The notes below the pieces were generated by a model. That model ran no database searches. It saw only the letters and a program-made list of their open reading frames with translations, and had not been told where the DNA came from. A program made the position numbers and the translations under genes. Positions 63,126 through 64,000 of a stretch of DNA of 64,000 nt are shown piece after piece. The first letter of the stretch is position 1; every line of letters begins with the position of its first letter. Source of the stretch: CAYJBH01 sp964370825 (GTDB lineage Bacteria > Bacillota > Clostridia > Oscillospirales > Ruminococcaceae); assembly GCA_964370825.1 (NCBI GenBank), contig CAYJKY010000007.1:1-64000 (forward strand). Direction: 5' to 3'.

Positions 63126-64000
63126 CTATACATCATCTGTGGGCACCACATTTTGCGGTGTCCCGTTGTAGTACGCCTTCATATTGTTTACTACCGTCTC
63201 GGCAAGCCTTGCTAGTGATGCCTTTGTTGCCCATGCCACATGGGGGGTTATCACTGTGTTTTCACAGCTCAGTAGCGGATGCCCCTGCGTCTGCGGTTCG
63301 TTAGATAATACGTCGGCAAGATAAAAGGCAATTTGTCCGCTTTGCAGTGCTTCATATACCGCATCATCATCGATAAGTTTACCTCTGGACACGTTGCAAA
63401 GCACCGCACCATGTTTCATCTTTGCAATAGCCTGTGCATCTATTATTTTTTCGGTTTGTTCGGTATGACGGCAATGTAGTGTCAGAATGTCACTTTCACA
63501 CAAAAGTCTGTCAAGGCTACAAAACTCAATACCCTCTGCCTGTTTATTACTGAAGGTATGACAAAGCACCTTCATGCCGAATCCCTGTGCAATCCTCGCT
63601 ACGGCAGAGCCGATATTACCGTACCCGAGTATTCCCATGGTCGCCCCGTAAAGTTCCACCATCGGACGAAGTTTTGTAATATCATCTATCCTACCGAGCC
63701 ATTCCCCCTGCCTTGTGACAGTGCTATGGGAGGAAAGGTCGGTTGCATATTCCAGTAAAAGTGCAAAAAGTTGTTGCGCTACGCTCTCGGTGCTGTACCC
63801 CGGGACATTACACAGCGTTACACCATATTTTTTACAGTCAATAAGGTTGATGTTGTCATAGCCGGTTGCAGTTATGCCTATGTATTTTAAGGATCTGCAC
63901 TCCTTTAAAACTTTCTCGTTAATCTGACCCTTATTAATAATTATGGCATCTGCATCACCTATCCTCTCGATAAGCTGATCGTTTAGGGTATGAGGGTATA
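63126..64000 (-). CDS. D-2-hydroxyacid dehydrogenase (5' end beyond the window)
   Basis: The open frame continues without a stop to the window edge (at least 291 residues), so the N terminus is missing. The visible part has YIGITATGYDNINLIDC and GVTLCNVPGYSTESVA before the NAD domain. MGILGYGNIGSAVARIAQGF is the NAD fold. NVSRGKLIDDD has the catalytic Arg, DVLSNEPQ the Glu, and ITPHVAWAT the His. This pattern fits glycerate/hydroxypyruvate or lactate-type dehydrogenases. A start at the internal Met near 63662 would remove half of the catalytic domain and is rejected. Confidence 0.9.
   Translation of the reverse strand, partial: YPHTLNDQLIERIGDADAIIINKGQINEKVLKECRSLKYIGITATGYDNINLIDCKKYGVTLCNVPGYSTESVAQQLFALLLEYATDLSSHSTVTRQGEWLGRIDDITKLRPMVELYGATMGILGYGNIGSAVARIAQGFGMKVLCHTFSNKQAEGIEFCSLDRLLCESDILTLHCRHTEQTEKIIDAQAIAKMKHGAVLCNVSRGKLIDDDAVYEALQSGQIAFYLADVLSNEPQTQGHPLLSCENTVITPHVAWATKASLARLAETVVNNMKAYYNGTPQNVVPTDDV

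Overview
The window looks like chromosome of a mid-to-low-GC, Gram-positive, strictly anaerobic Firmicute, most probably a Clostridia/Oscillospirales-type gut or rumen bacterium. Evidence: a class III (oxygen-sensitive) ribonucleotide reductase, cohesin and dockerin domains, a HrcA-type CIRCE operator, PASTA and GH25 wall proteins, a lipoprotein foldase, an AgrA-type LytTR two-component pair, strong Shine-Dalgarno sites and frequent TTG/GTG starts. There is no phage, plasmid, CRISPR array or intact insertion sequence; the content is mostly chromosomal housekeeping with a few accessory islands.

Layout. 1-4.3 kb: small membrane proteins, a methyltransferase, a MIF-like tautomerase, an amidohydrolase and a MATE exporter. 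4.3-5.4 kb: a gene-poor scar with a methyltransferase remnant, tandem 237-bp units each ending in a bidirectional terminator, and tRNA-Gly(CCC). 5.4-11.7 kb (minus strand): aspS, hisS, mgsA, minD, a PrsA/SurA-like lipoprotein and a divergent CysK-like enzyme. 11.9-15.3 kb (plus): ridA, mnmG, a small anchored protein and a CobO-type adenosyltransferase. 15.4-24.0 kb: a consensus promoter drives two giant secreted proteins, one a repetitive beta-rich protein and one carrying GLUG repeats, Ig-like domains, two cohesin-like domains and two dockerins. 24.1-28.1 kb: htpG under a CIRCE operator, then tetR and threonine aldolase. 28.1-28.6 kb: a 20-bp-arm inverted repeat and a gene remnant.

28.6-36.4 kb: a Ser-rich membrane-anchored surface protein, a MalY/PatB-type lyase, and the anaerobic ribonucleotide reductase operon. 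In this operon the glycyl-radical domain appears to be on a separate 51-residue protein, and two NrdR-like boxes sit in the promoter. 36.5-50.8 kb (minus): GH25 lysozyme, MTA/SAH nucleosidase, an orphan HisF/HisH pair in which HisF seems to lack a catalytic Asp, a beta-CASP RNase, a polysaccharide export and glycosyltransferase cluster with rfbC, a YjfB/YgjP pair and a wall amidase. 50.9-54.7 kb (plus): zinc-ribbon/PEGA membrane protein, proS, TraX-like protein. 54.9-64 kb: an AT-rich EEP-family nuclease/phosphatase, a PASTA protein without a kinase, an ABC-2 exporter, cutC, a LytTR regulator with an apparently leaderless mRNA, its minimal kinase partner, and a 2-hydroxyacid dehydrogenase cut by the window end.

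The observations most worth following are the split class III ribonucleotide reductase, the cohesin-plus-dockerin polypeptide with a compositionally foreign inner segment, the covarying 5'-leader hairpin found upstream of two genes, the tRNA-linked 237-bp repeats, the kinase-less PASTA protein and the HisF active-site substitution. All family assignments come from reading motifs in the translated sequence; no database search was run.
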